Counted from the first letter of the stretch, positions 11,400-23,103 are shown. The stretch is 64,000 nt of DNA from Strongylocentrotus droebachiensis (GCA_035222895.1 JAVYIG010002212.1:124001-188000); one strand, 5' to 3'. The notes: generated from the sequence alone by a model not told the origin. Numbers and translations: made by a program.

Positions 11400-12225
11400 C
11401 TTCATATGCTCACTACCGTCCCCCCCCCTAAAATGAAATCCTGTCTACGCGCCTGGGGAGGGGGTGCAACCTGCCACACGCTTCTACCTCTTGGTTGCTT
11501 TGATCCATTGCCGAAAATATGTTGGCACCTATCATCCCCCCAACCACGGATACAAATCGACACCCTTGACTACATCCATGCTAGCACCTTCTCTATACAG
11601 CCTAGAGCGACCATTAAGCTTGCATGTTTTCAGACCTAGCTATTACGATAATGTGTATCTGTTCAACCTAGCTTGCACCAACGATATCCTGGCCCCTATA
11701 TAGCAACAACTCCATAATATGTAGCTATTGGTATACGGGTAATTTAACAGAACCAATTTCATATATCTTTCATCAATTATATCTAGCTAGGTGAAGGATT
11801 TGAAATGTGATTTTAAAGATATTCTTTCATAATCATTAATACAGGATCATACATGCACTTTTCTTTTCCCTCTCAAAACTTACATTACCATACACCTCAC
11901 AGGTTATCAGTTGAAAAAACGGGTCATCCCGGTAACAAAGTAATTTGCGTTCTAAAAAGTCAGAAAATCAGTAACTGAATAAGTGAAATTAGAGAAATAT
12001 CTGAAAATTATTAACTAATTATGAATTTCTAAATATTACAAATTTGCAAAGTGATGACACTGCCTGGCTTCCACATTTTCTACATACCTATTCCAAATAT
12101 ACATATTCATGTTCAGCATGGATAATTTTGAATGGTTTTGAAAGACCTTGAATGGATCATACCGGTAACTGTTTTTATATTGTTGTCGAGTTTTCTCGAA
12201 CTGATGTGTTTCATTTTTCCATTTT
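11400..12225. other. AT-rich filler inside the foldback interval
   Basis: I see no repeat family, coding signal or RNA gene here. Short C-rich patches at 11420 and 11536 look like degraded element ends. Confidence 0.4.
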
Positions 12226-12230
12226 CATAG

Positions 12231-12780
12231 CAAGTAAGTTATTTTTAACTGGAGTATGTATTCATTAAGATATACTCATAATACTTTCAAAGCTTTGAAT
12301 AATACCTCACACAAAAGTACACAGATTTTGCAAACGAGCACACTCCAGCACACACCCTAGGTTAATTAAGTCCAACATGTTATTTCACATACGGCAACAT
12401 AACATTCTCATCATCTGCCCCTGTACTCTGGCACTCTTAGTCAACCGAAATTACAAAAATATAATGTTCAAGACTCCTCATAATCACTTGCCAGTTTTCA
12501 AATAGCAAGTAAGTTATTTTTAACTGGAGTATGTATTCATTAAGATATACTCATAATACTTTCAAAGCTTTGAATAATACCTCACACAAAAGTACACAGA
12601 TTTTGCAAACGAGCACACTCCAGCACACACCCTAGGTTAATTAAGTCCAACATGTTATTTCACATACGGCAACATAACATTCTCATCATCTGCCCCTGTA
12701 CTCTGGCACTCTTAGTCAACCGAAATTACAAAAATATAATGTTCAAGACTCCTCATAATCACTTGCCAGTTTTCAAATAT
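12231..12780. repeat. Identical 275-bp tandem duplication
   Basis: The segment 12231-12505 is repeated at 12506-12780 with no difference that I can find. Such identity means a very recent duplication, strong conversion, or an assembly artefact. The unit has no open frame of note. It starts CAAGTAAGTT directly after a pyrimidine stretch ending ATAG in both copies. Confidence 0.92.
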
Positions 12781-13599
12781 GTAATTTATTGTATCAAACC
12801 TGTAACTGCCAACTACATGTATGTTTTATTTCCCTTCAAATTTTGTTGAATCTTACTTTGTCATACAGTCAACTCTGCTCAGTCAAGTAATCGTAAGTCA
12901 AAGGTTTTTAAAGTCCTGCTCTTTATTTTCCATTGCTTTTTTTTTTTTTACCTAAGTCAGATTTTGTCTAGGTGAAATCTATATTTTTTCTATAGTCCCA
13001 ACGGATTCGATTATGACAGAGTGAAGTGTACATGTCACTAATTTTTTGAGAGTGAACGGAGAACAATTATTATTATCATTATTATTGATCTAGCAATGAT
13101 GCAATTGATAGATCTTCACCTCACACCACCTTCTACACCATCTAGCCACGCACAATAAATATAAAGTAATATAAGGATTAAATCAATTTCAAATAATTGG
13201 ATTATAAGTATTGTTTTATTTAAAAAACAATGTACAGAAAAAAAAACATGACTGCATAATTGTCTTAATTTTAAAGATACAGTACATGTATTAGGTGACT
13301 GATTTGCATGAATAAAATTCTATAAACGGAGTACACAAACATCAAATAGTAACATTTTTGTGGTGTTCGGAGTTGAACTAGCTACAAGCATATTTGAAGG
13401 TATATTGTCCCCCTTTTATTAGTTAGTGTAATTTTACAACCATTCATATTCCTCAAAAACCTGCAGATTTCATTGATTATGATCCTGCACCCAATTCTCA
13501 CAATACATCTGAAGTGATTGCACCTGTTACGTGCATCATAATATGTGTTTCTATGATAAAGCCATCATTTTATTCTTTTTGTGTGTGCCTTGCCTTTAC

Positions 13600-13858
13600 T
13601 ATTTTCTCGGCTGCTTTTTTTTCTCGGCTGCTTTTTTTTTTCTCGACTGCTTTTTTTTTTCTCGACTGCTTTTTTTTTCTCGACTGCTTTTTTTTGTAAA
13701 CTCGACTGCTTTTTTGTAAATTCGACTGCTTTTTTGTAAACTCGATTGCTTTTTTGTAAACTCGATTGCTTTTTTGTAAACTCGACTGCTTTTTTGTAAA
13801 CTCGACTGCTTTTTTGTAAACTCGACTGCTTTTTTGTAAACTCGACCAATTATGACGG
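13600..13858 (-). repeat. Right tandem array, inverted copy of 7141-7375
   Basis: Read on the minus strand this reproduces the left array, with one extra GCAGTCG copy next to the TAATTGG junction. Variant positions match the left array, so gene conversion or recent duplication is likely. Confidence 0.9.
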
Positions 13859-13904
13859 CTGTGGCGTGCCATAGTAGTCTGTTGTCGGTCTCGTGTCGGT
13901 GTGA

Positions 13905-15460
13905 CGAGGGCGGGAAGTAACTTAGGACTCTTTTAATTCAATCATAAAAACTAAATGCGTCCGCTACTTCATAATTTATAGAGGTCGACTGATTTCGGGA
14001 TAATTTTTAAGGGGTGGGGTCATGGGGTGTATATTGAAAATGGTTGATTTAACACGGAATGACTCTCTTCTTCTTTTTTTCTCTCTCTCTCTCTCCCTTT
14101 ATTTTCTCTTTTTCGTGGATTGTACATGTAATATGCATGGTTTTCAGGTTAATGGAATGCAACGCATCTCTTATACCATTTTACATAAACTATGACATGA
14201 GAAGGTTTCGGCACTGTAGCTATGGAGACTAAGTTCATGTGACAATAAATCTCGGCTACAGGCCATTATACCGACAATATCGTATTTGTGGGCCTTTTAT
14301 TACAGAGGCCCCCTGGATCGATGCTTTTCTCCGATTGTTCATTTCTCTGTTTTGTTATTGTGTGTCTGCCTACGATGGGCTGTCGGTCTCGGGGACGGGG
14401 GCCGTCATTCTCCTGACATTTTGGAACTTTGTTTTGTTGTTGTTAAAGTCTTCGGTCCCCTGGTTGCTTACTTACAAGTACACATACGATTTCTTAGCAG
14501 TCAGGTAAAGCAAACCAACAAATTATAGAAAATTGTAGACAAAATTATTTTAAAATATTAGATTTTAAGTGAGTCATCCAGAAGCTCTAAATGCATTCTC
14601 ATCAGACTATAGGACCTTCAGTGGACTGCTGATTACGTCACCCAAGGCAAGCTGATAAAAGGTTACTGGGAGAATTGCAAAGATCACGACTGTTTTGATC
14701 GATGCACATCGCTATCGGCCGTTGTACGGAATAAAGTGTATGTTTAACTTGTTTAACTGTCATTATCATTCGAAACAAACAGACGTTATCAGATAGGCAA
14801 TACAAAAAAGCATACTTCAGCAAGCTTCGTTGATTTTGACTCAAATGAAGTGTTTAAACAAGATATTTTAAAGCAGACATGACTTCCCCTGGATAAGCTG
14901 ATAGAAGATTGGACCACTTGAATATTCACATGGAAATAAATTTAGAATAAACACTTGACAATGATATTGTATAATATTGAGCAAGCACTTGCTTTTTAAA
15001 CCCATACGATCGAACTAGGCACGCACTATGATTATCTTTGGATGGCACCCAAGGTGCTATGAACAGCATGTAAGATAATATGAATGACATGAATGATGAA
15101 TCAGACACTTGAGATATACTGTAGTACTCTCTAAAACTATATGTGTTACATACTCAAACCATAATTTAAAAGGATCGAGGGGTGACCACAAATGTTCAGA
15201 ATGATAGATTTGACACTTTAACATGCTGGATACAACTATAAAGGTCGAAAGTGTGACCGGCCTTCGACCAGTTTAAAAGGTGATTTCACTAACACTATAG
15301 TTTCATGATAAGATAACATGTATCTGGTTTAAAACATTTATAAATAGAGAAGGTACTAGTTCGGAAGTGTAATTTTGATTAATGATGTGATGTTGCAGTA
15401 TAAGTTGCGTGGGCTATTATAATCATTGGAGCTCTTAACATTGATATTTATATTTTTTAC
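13905..15460. other. Intergenic DNA, no feature recognised
   Basis: AT-rich sequence with a short TC run near 14080-14100. Frames at 14239-14528 have no recognisable domain. Nothing else is supported. Confidence 0.4.
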
Positions 15461-15462
15461 TA

Positions 15463-15505
15463 GGGTGCAATGGCTAAATAGAATCGGGAGGTCCCGGGTA
15501 CGTAA
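15463..15505 (+). mobile_element. Fragment of a tRNA-derived SINE head
   Basis: GCAATGGCTAAATAG followed by CGGGAGGTCCCGGGTACG resembles a box A and box B pair compressed by deletion. It is too short and too damaged to be a tRNA gene. Confidence 0.35.
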
Positions 15506-16279
15506 CCATACGAACGAAAAGAAAGTTGGGTAAATCATGTTGGTGTGATATGTTATGCAATATATTAAACAATTGAACATTTTACATTTTATCCCAATAT
15601 ATTATCTACATACTATACATGCATGTAGTTGGGTATAAGTATGCTTGGACAGTGTTTTCTACATCAGTGGTGGTAAATATTGAGCAAATGCACTTTTACT
15701 AATTTTTCAAAATGTTTAGAGGGGGCAAATGATTCATGCACCCACAACAAAAAGTGAGTCATTTGACACATTTAAGCATAATTTTCGTGAGTCAGGTGTA
15801 AATTGACTCATTAGTAACAACCAATGAGTCTCTATTGACTCATTTATATTTCACCAGTGTGTCAATCATGAGCTGACGCATTTGCAAAATGCTTCGACTG
15901 ACTCACATGGTCGTAAAAAATGAGTCAAGATCGACATAAGAGCATTTTAGAAGAAAAAAGTGAGTCAACTTGAAAGTGAGGCTGTATGCATGCGCGCGCA
16001 TGCTTTCGTGACGTCATCCAAAATGCGCATTCTCGAGCCATATTTGAATTCCCGATCGACGACGCGACGTCGCCATCTTATATCTTGGATTCAGAAGAGT
16101 TTTGACTGCAGCTAGTGAAAAATTGGTACGCATAATTATTCATATGGTTTTAAACGATGATTTTTATGACTGGATTCGTGGGCTGAATCTTCTGATTATT
16201 ATACAAATGATGCATGCGTTCATTTTACGATATCCGCACTCGAGTTGACGAGGCTGTGTGTAACTTAACTATAGATTCT

Positions 16280-16504
16280 CACTATGAACATGACAGACAA
16301 TGAAAGCGGACAAAATATACAGTTCCTCAGGAAAACAAAGGAACATCCCTTCACTGCTATTATGTAAAAATGTGTAGAACAGGTGAATATGCATGTGACA
16401 CCTGTTCTACACATTTTTACATAATAGCAGTGAAGGGCTGTCCCTTTGTCTACCTGAGGAACTGTATATTTTGTCCGCTTTCATTGTCTGTCATGTTCAT
16501 AGTG
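16280..16504. mobile_element. 225-bp near-perfect palindrome (hairpin MITE, family H)
   Basis: From CACTATGAACATGACAGAC to its inverted copy at 16504 the two arms pair almost throughout, with the centre near GCATGTGACACC. Related hairpins lie at 28921-29055 and, reduced, at 54205-54290. All share CATCCCTTCACTGCT and GTGTAGAACAGGTG. Non-coding; transcription through it would give a long hairpin RNA. Confidence 0.85.
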
Positions 16505-16839
16505 TCTACTGTATCGCACGAAGCCGTGTCGAATGAAAACATGCATGATCTTGCATCGTTGTTTTATACAACGAAACTCCTAGATCCTTGTTATTTGATG
16601 TAAAACGAATTAATTCAAGATTGTTTCGTGACAGTATGGGTGACAAATAAATCTCAAGTTAAGGCTTAATTTAGTGCGTACAAAGTAGATTTTTCAGATT
16701 CGGGTAGCGGGACCACCGATTACATCGCTAAAATGTGATATTTTAGGATATATTTTCCATTGCAAATGTGGACAGTGACTCTGGCATGGTATGGTATGTG
16801 TGTGATAGGCCTAGGGAGTAGGGGGGTCTATGTCATGAT

Positions 16840-17105
16840 GCACCCACAACAAAAAGTGAGTCACCCTTACTCAAATTGGTGAGTCACTGGTTTGTCCGTA
16901 CAGCGAAACACTTGAAGGATCATGTGAGTCACTATGACTCGATACAAATGAGTCTTATTTATCTAAGACTCACTTGAAGTGAGTCTTAGAGACTCATTTG
17001 TATCGAGTCATAGTGACTCACATGATCCTTCAAGTGTTTCGCTGTACGGACAAACCAGTGACTCATCAATTTGAGTAAGGGTGACTCACTTTTTGTTGTG
17101 GGTGT
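16840..17105. mobile_element. 266-bp near-perfect palindrome with six AP-1 words
   Basis: The arms pair from CACCCACAACAAAAAGTGAG inward to a centre near 16976. TGASTCA occurs at 16857, 16880, 16925, 17014, 17059 and 17082, with several one-base variants between. The arms differ by only a few bases. Confidence 0.85.
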
Positions 17106-17208
17106 GGATTCATTCATAAATTGAACTTTATTTTTGTCTGGACAAATTCATTTCCGCAAGTAATTGCATTGAAGGCGCGACAAGACGGGACAAAGCTTGT
17201 CTAAAGCC

Positions 17209-17341
17209 TCGGTCACAGATGCCATTACGAACTGCTACGAACGTCGTACGAACGATTTTCAGACAACGGAAATTCGGGAAGACAATGGAAAAACAGGGAG
17301 ATTCGTACGAAATTATCGTTCGTACGAACCTTTGTGACCGT
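17209..17341. mobile_element. Short MITE with CGGTCACA ends
   Basis: The left end CGGTCACAGATG and the right end (inverted CGGTCACAAAGG) enclose palindromic GTACGAACG/CGTTCGTAC words. It is about 130 bp and non-coding. The end sequence recalls the GTCACACCG edges of the 7036-13905 arms. Confidence 0.7.
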
Positions 17342-17919
17342 AGCATAAACATCTCATTTTGAAATTATAAAAAATACTATAACAATGATTGGCATATTTT
17401 GCGGGGGCATAATATGAAAGATGCAACAACAAATTTGATAAGAAAGCCTTTAGAGAGCCAATTGTAGTGACTTATTGATACTAAACAGTGAAATTGACAG
17501 TATCCCCTACATTTCTCATTTCTTTTCAATTTTGTATAAGCAAATTGGTGCATTAACAAGTTTTGCTGGGGAAATATAGAGCGTCATTTTCCCTCGTCAA
17601 TGCCTGAACGTGTCGGTTCAAAATTCCTACAGCAAAGAGACAAGGAAACGCGCCAAATAGTGCAAATAGTATCTCGTTGTAGTCAGTGGCGTATAGCTAC
17701 AAAGGGAGACCACAAGGGGCACATCCCCCATTAAATAGAGAAAAAAAGAAAGGGAAAAATATTAACACACGAGAAAATATAAGACAAATGGGGAGAAAGG
17801 ACAACAAAATATGATGATATGACCCCTGCCGCAGCCCTCCTTACCGATGAACTTGTTATTTTGCATTCCATTCGCCGTATAACACGGGTTCCCCCACACC
17901 CTACCCGGCCCTCTTCATG

Positions 17920-18014
17920 CAGGGGCGGATCCAGCCGACGGCAGGGGAGGGGGCCCAATTCGTGAGAAAATATTTAGCGGCGAAACAGCCGGCCGAGTTA
18001 GCACTAATTTTTTT

Positions 18015-18045
<31 letters not shown>

Positions 18046-18209
18046 GGGGGGGGGGGGGGCTCTGGAAGATTTGAAAAAAATCGACCCCCCCCCCCCCATT
18101 GAGCGCCAGGAGAGGGGGCTCAACTCCAAGAAGGTTAAAATTAACGTTTTTTTACACGTTTTTTTTCCCAGGGGTGGGGACCCGGGCCCCTCCACTGGAT
18201 CCGCCACTG
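17920..18209. mobile_element. hAT-like MITE with GGCGGATCCAG ends, copy 1
   Basis: The element starts CAGGGGCGGATCCAG and ends with the inverted copy of CAGTGGCGGATCCAG. It is flanked by GCCCTCTTCATG (17908-17919) and GCCCTCTTCATT (18210-18221), an 11-of-12 direct repeat. The interior has long T, G and C runs. Frames at 18004-18262 are homopolymer products. The second copy at 34440-34764 has a perfect 8-bp duplication, which supports hAT-like mobility. Confidence 0.8.
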
Positions 18210-18221
18210 GCCCTCTTCATT

Positions 18222-19860
18222 GGCTGGATCCTTGCTGCGCCACTCGTTGTGGTTCACGATAAAGGAGCAAAACGGTGTGATAAGTCCCTGGTGCAGGTGA
18301 CGGTGGTTTAAAATATGTATAACCTTATGTTACAGCAGTGTTTGGTTGTACGCGGCTTCTAAAATCCAGTAGGCCTACACCATTACGTAATAGTTACATT
18401 CTAATATAGATGATCAAAGAACTATCTTAATACATAATTTCCTGATTCGCTATTTACATAATTAAAGAAGATTATTTGCGATGTTTCAGCGCCTCGAACA
18501 AAGATTGAACAACTGTACTAATAACACTATCTTTAAAGTTAAAATTCTAAAGAATACTAGCGAACCCTTGGAGTAAAGCTGTATCATTCAATAATAATGA
18601 TAATAATTGTTAAAAAAACAATCATTATAGCACAGCTACTAGATAAATAAATACATACTCTACTGCGCTGTGATGAAAACGAAACACTTCAAAGAATGTT
18701 CTTCCTCGACACATTAAACAGATAATTTTGCGACGAAAATGACAGGAAAATAGTGGAATCTACATATACAATGGGCCAATATATGGCGCGGTAGCAGTAT
18801 AGTGTGGGTTCAAACATTGGGGGGGGGGGGGGGCAATGGTCTTACTCGGTGGATGAAATGCAAAAAACAAGGTTATTAGGGAAAGATTAGAGGGGAAGAT
18901 CGTAGGGTCTCCTTTTTACATCCCATTTCACCCTCTTCTCTCCCCCTTTTCACCACTTCACGAGGGCGGCGATGCATGTGTCATTTGAAACCATGAAACC
19001 CAAACGAAACCATAACCACCCCCTCCCGCAGAGGTGTCGCCATTCCCTGAATATTAGATACATCGGCGAAACGTTCTAGAACTATATGATTTATTCGGTT
19101 TCGACTCTGAGTCATACAACTTTGCACACAGACCTACAATCTCTATATCACAATAATCAAGAAGGTGTTCAAAGACTGTGTGAAAAGCAAATATGAGATT
19201 TAACATCAAGATATAAATGAGCTACTCAACTTGATAAGCAAGTGGGGTTCATCATCCTATGTAAAAGCGAGAGCACTATTACGGTTATAAAAGAATGAAT
19301 GGATTAATAAATTGTTACCATGCTATCAGGTAAAAATGAGGTTTCAGAATCAACGCATTTTTAAAGATTTTAATCACACATGCAACTACTTGTAAGAAAG
19401 GCCTTTAACATGTTTGTCATTTCGTTGCCATTCTGAAAATATCAGACGCTAGGTAGAAAAACCCCTGTTAATCAAGACATTCAATATTATCTTGGAAACA
19501 AAAAAAACACAGCGCTGTAAATGATTAAGCTATGTTTTAAACTTATTAATACAACACGTGACACCGCCATGCACCCCTCACATAATACACAAATTCAGAG
19601 GCGTATCAAGGTATCAATTTCAAGGGTTTGGATTGGGGGGGGGGGACAAACAGTCTAGCTGATATAGCGATCCATGTAATTTTGATTACACCACATTGTA
19701 TAGAGCACAGCTCAAGAGGGGAGACAGGGGCAGACTGATTCTTAAATGGGAGGGTGACCAGTTTGGAAGAGGCTTAAACAGAGGCTTATATTATTTTGTG
19801 GGTACTTCAAATGGACGCAAACAGCGCAACAGTGGGTAGTGCAAATAATTATGTAGACGC
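18222..19860. other. Intergenic DNA without recognisable genes
   Basis: AT-rich sequence with G runs at 18821-18833 and 19636-19645. No coding or RNA signal is seen. Confidence 0.4.
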
Positions 19861-19861
19861 C

Positions 19862-20028
19862 TTGGACCCGTTGCATAAAACTTAACTTACCATTGATGGT
19901 AACTTCGCCATTATTATTGACTACTACCACGGACACATCGCTGAGCAGCCAATCAAATCAACGTTTCCATGGAAGTTACCATTAATTGCAAAGTTACCAT
20001 TTGCTGAGTTTTATGAAACGAGGCCCTG
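19862..20028. mobile_element. MITE with GGNCCCGTTNCATAAAACT ends
   Basis: The left end GGACCCGTTGCATAAAACTT and the right end (inverted GGGCCTCGTTTCATAAAACT) enclose repeated GGTAAC/GTTACC words. It is about 165 bp and non-coding. The class cannot be set from the ends alone. Confidence 0.7.
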
Positions 20029-20230
20029 AGAAAGGAAAGAAAAGGGAGACAAAATGTATGATCTTTAAAGATCCCCCGCCCCCGTCCTATACACTGCAGG
20101 GGGGGGGGGGGCGAAATTTGAAAATATGCGAGCCAAATATTGGTACGTAATGGTGACCAGCAGTGACGTAATGAGCAAAAACGTTGGGGGGGGGGGGGGA
20201 AACAAAAAATCTGCATCACCCATGCCCAGG

Positions 20231-21035
20231 AAGCTCAGGGGGTATGGGCTATTAATAGCGGCCAGATGAGCATATTTTGATAATTCATGACACTGGCAGG
20301 TGACTAATTGGCGTGGGGTCCTGGGGGCAGAGGCCCCGGAGCTCAGGGGTTTCAGACGTTTACTTACGGTTAGATTAGCATATTTTGATACCTTATTTGT
20401 GACACTGGCAGGACAGTAATTGGCGTGAGGTCCAGGGGTCGGAGCAGGTGGGTTGCTATATAAAGGGGGGTGTTAGGCTGCCGTCGGAAAAATGAGAAAA
20501 GGGGAGGAAAAAAACAAGAGGGAAAGGGAAAACTGAAAGGAAACAAAGGGGGGAAAAAAAGGGAAAGAAATTAAATTACCGACAGATTAGCATCCAGAGG
20601 ACTGCTTAAGGGCCGTAGATGGGGTCCAGGGGGCAGGGCCACCGGAAGATCAGGGGTTTTAGGTATTTAATTATGGTAAAAATAATGAGCATATTTTGAT
20701 ACTTGTTTTGTGCCACTGGCAGGTCACTAATTGGCCTAGGGGCCCGGGGGCAGAGCCCCCTGAATCCGAAGGGTTTTAGGCATTATATGACCGACATATC
20801 AACATCCAGGGGTCCGGTTTAGGGCCCTAGGTTGGGTCCAGGGGGAGAGCCCCGGAAGCTCAAGGGTTTTAGGCGTTTAAATACGGTAAGATGAGCTTTT
20901 CTTTAAATACCTTATTTGTGACACCGGTAGGACACTAACTGACGTGGGGTCTACGGGGCAGAGCCCCCGGAAGCTCAGGGGTTTTAGGCATTCAATCACG
21001 GTCAGATTAGCCTTTTTTGATACGTCATTACTTTA
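20231..21035. repeat. Tandem satellite, ~115-bp unit, about six copies
   Basis: Units begin near 20231, 20338, 20646, 20766, 20855 and 20970 with GAAGCTCAGGGG or a variant. Each has TTTTAGGC, AGCATATTTTGATAC, GACACTGGCAGG and GGGTCCAGGGGGCAGAG in order. The second unit is interrupted by about 140 bp of purine-rich DNA (20460-20580). No coding capacity is supported. Confidence 0.8.
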
Positions 21036-21039
21036 TGAG

Positions 21040-21450
21040 TACGCCAGTGCCCCCCCCCCGATCTACACCTTGTTCGCAAAAAATCGCAACCCATCTTTCC
21101 CCTATCTTTTTTTCTTTCCCTTTCCTCCTCTTTCCTGGGGGAGGGAGGCAACAGCCTTTCGCCCCCCCCCCCCGATACACACGTTGTTGGGCGGATTAAT
21201 CGCAACTGATCTCACCTTCATTTCACTCTTTTTTCTTCCCTTTTAGCTCTCCTCTCTTATTGTTGGTGGGGGCGGGGGAGGCAATGGTCTTTTGCCCCCC
21301 CCCCCGATCCACAACTTGTTGGCGGGAAACTTGCAACCGATGTCCCCCTTTTTTTCTTTTTCCTTTTTTTTGCCAACCCTTTCCTTTTCTATTATTTTTA
21401 AGATAAGGGGGGGGGAGGCACCCTTTCACCCCCCCCCCCCTCCCATCTCC
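21040..21450. repeat. C-rich repeat, three to four ~120-bp units
   Basis: A C run followed by GAT-C-ACAC-TTGTT recurs near 21050, 21165 and 21295, with a fourth C run near 21430. TTTTTCTTTTCC and GGGGGAGGCA blocks lie between. Probably a continuation of the same repeat landscape as 20231-21035. Confidence 0.7.
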
Positions 21451-21549
21451 TTCTTTTCCCCCTTTTTCTTTACTTCTTTCTCTTATTTCTCTTCCCTTTC
21501 CCTTTCCCTTCTTTTCTTTTCCTTCTCTCTCTCTCTCTTTTTGCGGGGG

Positions 21550-22345
21550 GGGGGATGTACGATGGTAGTAGAGGAAGTAGAGGTATAATGGAAGAAAGGG
21601 TAGGGTGGTAGTAGAGGTAGGGTGGTAGTAGAGGTAGGATGGAAGAATGGGTAGGGTGGGGGTGTGGTGGATGTAGGATGGTAGTAGAGGTAGAATGGAA
21701 GAACAGAAAGGGTGGTAGTAGACGTAGGGAGGTAGAACGGGTAGGGTGGGGGTAGAGTGGGGGGGGGGGGTGGACGTAGGATGGTAGTAGATGTTGGAAA
21801 AAATAGATCGGGTGGTAGTAGACGAAAGATGGTAGTAGAGGTAGGGTGGGGTGGGGGTGGGGTGTATGTAGGATGGTAGTAGAGGTAGAATAGAAGAACA
21901 GGTAGGGTGGTAGTAGACGTGGGGTGGTAGTAGAGATACTGGGAAAACGAGTAAACGGTAGACATAGGATGGTAGTAGAGGTAGAATGGAAGAACAGGTA
22001 GGGTGGGGGTAGGCGTAGGATTGGGGTAGACCAAGGGCGGTAGTAGGCGTAGGGTGGTAGTAGACGTAGGATGGTAATAGACGTAATAGATGGTAGTAGA
22101 GGTAGGATAGAAGTATGGATAATGTTGGGGTTGACAAAGGATGGTAGTAGAGATAGGATTGAAGTACAGGTAGGGTGGTAGTAGACGAAGGATGGTAAAT
22201 GAGTTAGGAATGGGTAGGGTGGTAGTAGGCGTAGGATGGTAGTAGAGGAAGGATTGAAGAATGGGTAGGGTGTGGTAGACGTAGGGTTGGGGTAGGGTGG
22301 GGTAGACGTAGGATGGGGGTACACGTAGGATGGAAGTCTGACTGT
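21550..22345. repeat. 800-bp purine-rich minisatellite (GGTAGTAGAGGTAGGATGG)
   Basis: Imperfect units built from GGTAGTAGA, GGTAGGATGG and AAGAA(T/C) repeat across the interval. On the minus strand all three frames stay open for more than 300 codons, giving Y/H/P/T/L-rich proteins. Three simultaneous frames with the same composition show that the openness comes from the repeat and not from coding. Confidence 0.9.
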
Positions 22346-22575
22346 AGTGGGAAAAGGGTATGAGATGTAGGAAGGTAGCAGGAGAAGGACTAACGCATAC
22401 TGGTACACAAACACATACACGCACTCATTATAAATATCTTTTACATGTTTGAAAAGCTCATTTCATTGAAGAAAAACACATGACAGTAGAAAGTGTATCA
22501 GAATTTCATTTTATCTTTCAGCAGTACTTTATGTATTATATCACGAGGTGTATAATAATTCCAAAGCATTATTTA

Positions 22576-22668
22576 TTTATTTATTTATTTCTAATCTTTT
22601 GACAGTGTAGCCCATTCACCAATATGTAGTGGTCTTCCATGGGGCCCTGAATAAACATGAACATATTT
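22576..22668 (-). mobile_element. 3' end of a SINE or LINE with TAAA tail
   Basis: A (TTTA)n run is followed by CAGTGTAGCCCATTCACCAATATG and GGGGCCCTGA. The same layout occurs at 60577-60666. Read on the minus strand both end in TAAA repeats, as expected for retroposed copies. Confidence 0.5.
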
Positions 22669-23006
22669 ACATCGTTTATAACGTTTATACAGAACAGTTA
22701 AAAAATAATACTCGTTTTCAAAATAAACATATATCATTAACATTATCTTTATTTGTGAAATACATTTATATTTGTTGGTCTCATAAAATCAGTAATTCAA
22801 TCATAAGAGTTGTACAAATTTTGACACTATTGCAATATGTCAAAATATTCTTCTAATTATGCATATATTACATTTGCATTTTCTGGAGTTTCAATGACAT
22901 TGACATTGACATTGTTCACAAACAAATAGAGTCAGTAAATAGTATAAATATGCTTCAATAAATCAGTTATGAGTATTGTATTGAAACACAAACAATGATA
23001 TTACCC

Positions 23007-23103
23007 AGGGGCGTCAATCCTAAGGGTTGCAACTAATTTTAGAAGTGGCTGTCTATAGAACATAATAATGTAATGTTTTCCCCAATAATGGATTGACGCC
23101 CCT
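23007..23103. mobile_element. 97-bp MITE with AGGGGCGTCAATCC ends
   Basis: Perfect 14-base inverted ends flank an AT-rich centre. TACC borders both sides and may be a target duplication. A lone end of the same type appears near 31343 (AATTGACGCCC). Confidence 0.75.

Larger units (their letters stand above)
7036..13905. mobile_element. 6.9-kb interval bounded by mirrored tandem arrays (foldback-type element)
   Basis: The left arm (about 7036-7375) and right arm (about 13600-13905) are inverted copies. Each has an outer part with GTCACACCG and ACCGAC words, then TATGGCACGCCACAGCCG, then seven or eight copies of a 20-mer (AGTTTACAAAAAAGCAGTCG), then shorter 18-mers (AGAAAAAAAAAGCAGTCG). The order of variant copies (GCAATCG versus GCAGTCG, one AATTTAC copy) is the same in both arms. 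That shows one arm copied the other or both share a recent ancestor. Tandem repeats within inverted ends are the hallmark of foldback elements. No transposase frame is recognisable inside. The alternative is two separate solo ends of one repeat family lying face to face. Confidence 0.7.
15739..17105. mobile_element. Inverted-repeat element loaded with AP-1 sites
   Basis: The left edge CACCCACAACAAAAAGTGAG (from 15739) is matched by its inverted copy ending near 17105. A third copy in left orientation lies at 16840. The left 230 bp hold seven perfect TGASTCA words (15755, 15788, 15804, 15836, 15899, 15921, 15961). Next comes a promoter-like block with overlapping GCATGC/GCGCGC words (15987-16003), TGACGTCA (16009-16016) and CGCCATCTT (YY1-like, near 16071). 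A separate hairpin element sits inside at 16280-16504. It may instead be two copies of one element, the second being the palindrome at 16840-17105. Confidence 0.65.

Noticed and set aside
18004..18262. G/P-rich frames in the hAT-like MITE
   Set aside because: They are products of G and C homopolymers inside a non-coding element.
21223..22424. Three minus-strand frames of 304-316 codons
   Set aside because: All three frames are open together over a stop-poor minisatellite, which is not a coding signature.
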